6,939 nucleotides of DNA from Marinilabiliaceae bacterium UBA5213 (GTDB lineage Bacteria; Bacteroidota; Bacteroidia; Bacteroidales; Marinilabiliaceae). The notes beneath the pieces are model-generated. The model made no database searches and had not been told where the DNA came from. It saw only the letters and a list, made by a program, of their open reading frames with translations. Of the stretch, positions 5,439 through 6,939 are shown piece after piece. Each line of letters begins with the position of its first letter. Positions within the stretch are counted from its first letter, which is position 1. A program made the position numbers and the translations under genes. The stretch is from assembly GCA_002412555.1 (NCBI GenBank), contig DHVH01000024.1, forward strand, positions 1-6,939. The letters are read 5' to 3'.

Positions 5439-6037
5439 AAAATAGTGACTCATTCTTTATTTTTTCGGATAATACAATTTATTCTAAGAAGTTTACATGG
5501 GCAACGAGCATAATTCCTCGTTCAGAAATGGTCGATCGGCGATGTAGTGATTGTGACGCCGCTGAAAATTATCCCTCTGGTGATTTTGATGTTGTTCTTG
5601 AAAAAGGTTCTGAATTCCCCGATGTGTTAGGTTGTGGAGCATTCCCATTTCTCATTCTTTCCGAAAGGGTTATTTCGACTCTTGTAGCTGAAAGGATATC
5701 TGCTTTCCATACTTTCAATATTGGGATTTCAGAAATAAGATCGAAATCAAAAACACTGATGGAAAAGAGTCCTCCTAAATATTACCGAGTTGAAATTGAT
5801 GGGAGTTGTCAAATAGATTTGAAAGTTAGCGGCTTAGAGGTGGTTCGGTATTGCCCAAAGTGTCACCATTTGGTAACAAAACCAAGAGTACCTATTGGTT
5901 TACAAATCATTCCAGGAAGCTGGGATAAATCAGACATATTTAGAGATTTTCAACTTTACCCAAGGATAAATTTTTGTAATGAAGTTCTTCCTAGAATCGT
6001 AAACCGTTATAAATTTACGAATTTCCGTTTCGAATGA
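5435..6037 (+). CDS. second, diverged double-CXXC immunity protein
   Basis: 200 residues. The start ATG overlaps the stop of the toxin remnant (ATGA), and GGAGAG lies five bases upstream. It is a diverged relative of the immunity protein at 4318-4986. The first pair is CSDC (Cys37, Cys40) and the second CPKC (Cys140, Cys143). The middle segment SEFPDVLGCGAFPFLILSER matches SKWGDFVWGAGFPLLVSSKF of the first. The C-terminal GSWDKSDIFRDF with CNEVLPRIVN matches SSWNGSDIFKPR with SERFKRLVEN. The glycine after the first CXXC is lost and the chain is 22 residues shorter, mainly between the pairs and at the C-terminus. It should protect against the adjacent tip or the shared toxin family. Its stop overlaps the start of the third Rhs fragment by two bases, so the cassettes are packed without spacers. 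The frame is intact while the toxin is broken. Confidence 0.8.
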   Translation: MKNSDSFFIFSDNTIYSKKFTWATSIIPRSEMVDRRCSDCDAAENYPSGDFDVVLEKGSEFPDVLGCGAFPFLILSERVISTLVAERISAFHTFNIGISEIRSKSKTLMEKSPPKYYRVEIDGSCQIDLKVSGLEVVRYCPKCHHLVTKPRVPIGLQIIPGSWDKSDIFRDFQLYPRINFCNEVLPRIVNRYKFTNFRFE

Positions 6038-6679
6038 TTCTTTGCTGGGCAGTTTCTTGTCCGCGGATACGATTGTGCCGAAGCCAATAAATGCAATCAC
6101 ATTTGATCGTTATGCCTATACCCGAAATAACTCTATTAAATATATCGATCCGTTAGGGCATGATGTCGGTTGTCCTGCTTCTAATTCTGTATGTGCTGAC
6201 ATAAGTGGATACCTATAGCTAGTAATGCTGTATTAAAATTATATAACCAGGATTCTGAAGATGGAGAATATCATTGAACTACCCATTTGGATGGGAGTGG
6301 AATTAACTTTCTTACTCTAGGCGATGCCGCCATACGCCAAATGAATATTTTCCATGAATTTGGACACTTATTTGACAATGTGTCTGGTTTAAAGGATGTG
6401 TTTACCAATGCTGTCGCTAACGAAGATGCTCTCAGTTGTGTTTCGAATAGTATAATTAATCCAGAGGCTCTAATATCTCTTACTATTAATAATGATCCTA
6501 ACTACCTTTATATACAAGCGAGACAAACATATAGTGATCAGGGAACATCTGAACAATGGGCGGATGCCTTTGCTAATTACGTTGTAGAGAATATCGATTT
6601 GAGTGATCCTTTAGGACCAGGAATAGCAATGTATAACTTCGTAAGTGGTGCACTTGCTCAATATATCGGTGTCCCATAA
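6036..6679 (+). pseudogene. Rhs core fragment plus HEFGH metallopeptidase toxin tip, broken
   Basis: The frame beginning at 6036 reads DSLLGSFLSADTIVPKP, then NAITFDRYAYTRNNSIKY, IDPLGHDVGCPASNS: the last third of an Rhs core and the first residues of a tip. It stops at 6216-6218. Shifting frame near 6207-6210 gives IPIASNAVLKLYNQDSEDGE, YH, then TGA at 6275-6277, and the same frame continues THLDGSGINFLTLGDAAIRQ, MNIFHEFGHLFDNVSG to the stop at 6677-6679. HEFGH (6353-6367) is a full HExxH zinc-peptidase signature. Downstream EQWADAFANYV supplies an acidic residue that could be the third ligand. This resembles the zincin-like metallopeptidase tips of polymorphic toxins, which would cut proteins in the target cell. 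The catalytic motif survives but the frame is broken twice and no Shine-Dalgarno fits a restart (the longest frame would need TTG at 6287). No full Rhs shell is present, so it is an orphan tip. Confidence 0.75.
6039..6086 (+). repeat. Rhs core homology block, copy 2
   Basis: 43 of 48 bases match 3848-3895, encoding SLLGSFLSADTIVPKP. It begins two bases after the stop of the second immunity gene. It is therefore the left edge of the third cassette and a likely site of homologous recombination. Confidence 0.8.
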
Positions 6680-6710
6680 CGCTCACTAATTGATTTAAAA
6701 GAGGCCAATG

Positions 6711-6939
6711 ATGAAATATTTATTCTGGTTATATACATTCCTGATCATGGCATTTGCTTTAGCTGGATGTGGAATTGCTGATTCAGAAGCGCCTCTACCA
6801 CAAGTGGAGAAGACTTCTACGCCAATCGTCGCCTCACCTACCATTACATTTATCCACGTACCCATTCCAACACAATCTATAACACCGACGCCGTTCGTTG
6901 CAATGGAACCTGAGAATGCGAAAAAAGAAATAAAAAAGC
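6711..6939 (+). CDS. lipoprotein, 3'-partial
   Basis: 76 codons to the window end, no stop. Two ATGs stand side by side (6708 and 6711). The second is preferred because GAGG at 6701-6704 is six bases before it. Residues 1-19 form a signal peptide (MKYLFWLYTFLIMAFALAG) and the lipobox LAGC puts the lipid on Cys20. A Thr/Pro-rich linker follows (TSTPIVASPTITFIHVPIPT), then a Lys/Glu-rich stretch where the sequence ends. Such linkers are common in lipoproteins of Chloroflexota. The gene starts 31 bases after the metallopeptidase tip, in the position an immunity gene would have. A surface lipoprotein could instead be unrelated. The mature domain lies outside the window, so the function is undetermined. 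Confidence 0.75.
   Translation, partial: MKYLFWLYTFLIMAFALAGCGIADSEAPLPQVEKTSTPIVASPTITFIHVPIPTQSITPTPFVAMEPENAKKEIKK

Noticed and set aside
6287..6679. Independent functional metallopeptidase gene starting at TTG 6287
   Set aside because: No Shine-Dalgarno at the right distance. The same frame continues upstream through a TGA into sequence linked to the Rhs core, so this is a fragment of a broken toxin.

Overview
This AT-rich window carries small membrane or exported proteins in its first half. Its second half is a graveyard of Rhs-type polymorphic-toxin tips, each followed by an immunity or candidate immunity gene. The organism looks like a member of the Chloroflexota (Anaerolineae-like). 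The reasons are the style of the Rhs core (…SADTIVPEP…NPLKYSDPDGH), lipoproteins with Thr/Pro-rich linkers just after the lipobox (the last gene), and a WSPDGK-type exported lipoprotein. This is an inference from protein style, not a database match.

Left half (1-3517): a small two-helix membrane protein (31-285, possibly entering from outside the window). Next is a mostly empty stretch with a GC-richer questionable ORF and an 11-bp perfect inverted repeat (286-714). Then come a membrane-anchored extracytoplasmic protein (715-1131), a structured intergenic region with several stem-loops (about 1160-1321), a multi-spanning membrane protein (1406-1765), a tandem pair of GGGACTTCGTCCC hairpins (1774-1831) and a 471-residue lipoprotein with two PD40/TolB-like WSPDGK motifs (1876-3291). 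A perfect 21-bp direct repeat (1343-1363 and 3504-3524) flanks the last two genes and ends exactly where the Rhs remnant begins.

Right half (3518-6939): three consecutive toxin-tip cassettes. Cassette 1 is an Rhs core fragment plus a nuclease-like toxin tail (frameshifted), followed by a double-CXXC immunity gene of the Gmx_para_CXXCG/SitI6 type. Cassette 2 is a second toxin tail of the same family without an Rhs core, broken by an in-frame TGA and with a probable lost histidine. It is followed by a second, diverged double-CXXC immunity gene. Cassette 3 is a short Rhs core fragment, 90% identical over 48 bp to the core of cassette 1, leading into a HEFGH zinc-metallopeptidase domain. It is broken by a frameshift and an in-frame TGA, and is followed by a lipoprotein that runs off the window. 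In cassettes 1 and 2 the toxin reading frame ends in a TGA that overlaps the immunity ATG (ATGA), with a strong Shine-Dalgarno inside the toxin 3' end.

Reading: successive toxin tips were displaced from a complete rhs gene (not in the window) and left as decaying orphans, while the immunity genes stayed intact. This is the known logic of orphan rhs/CDI modules. The tandem of two same-family tips with two same-family immunity genes, next to a metallopeptidase tip, is the most interesting part of the window.
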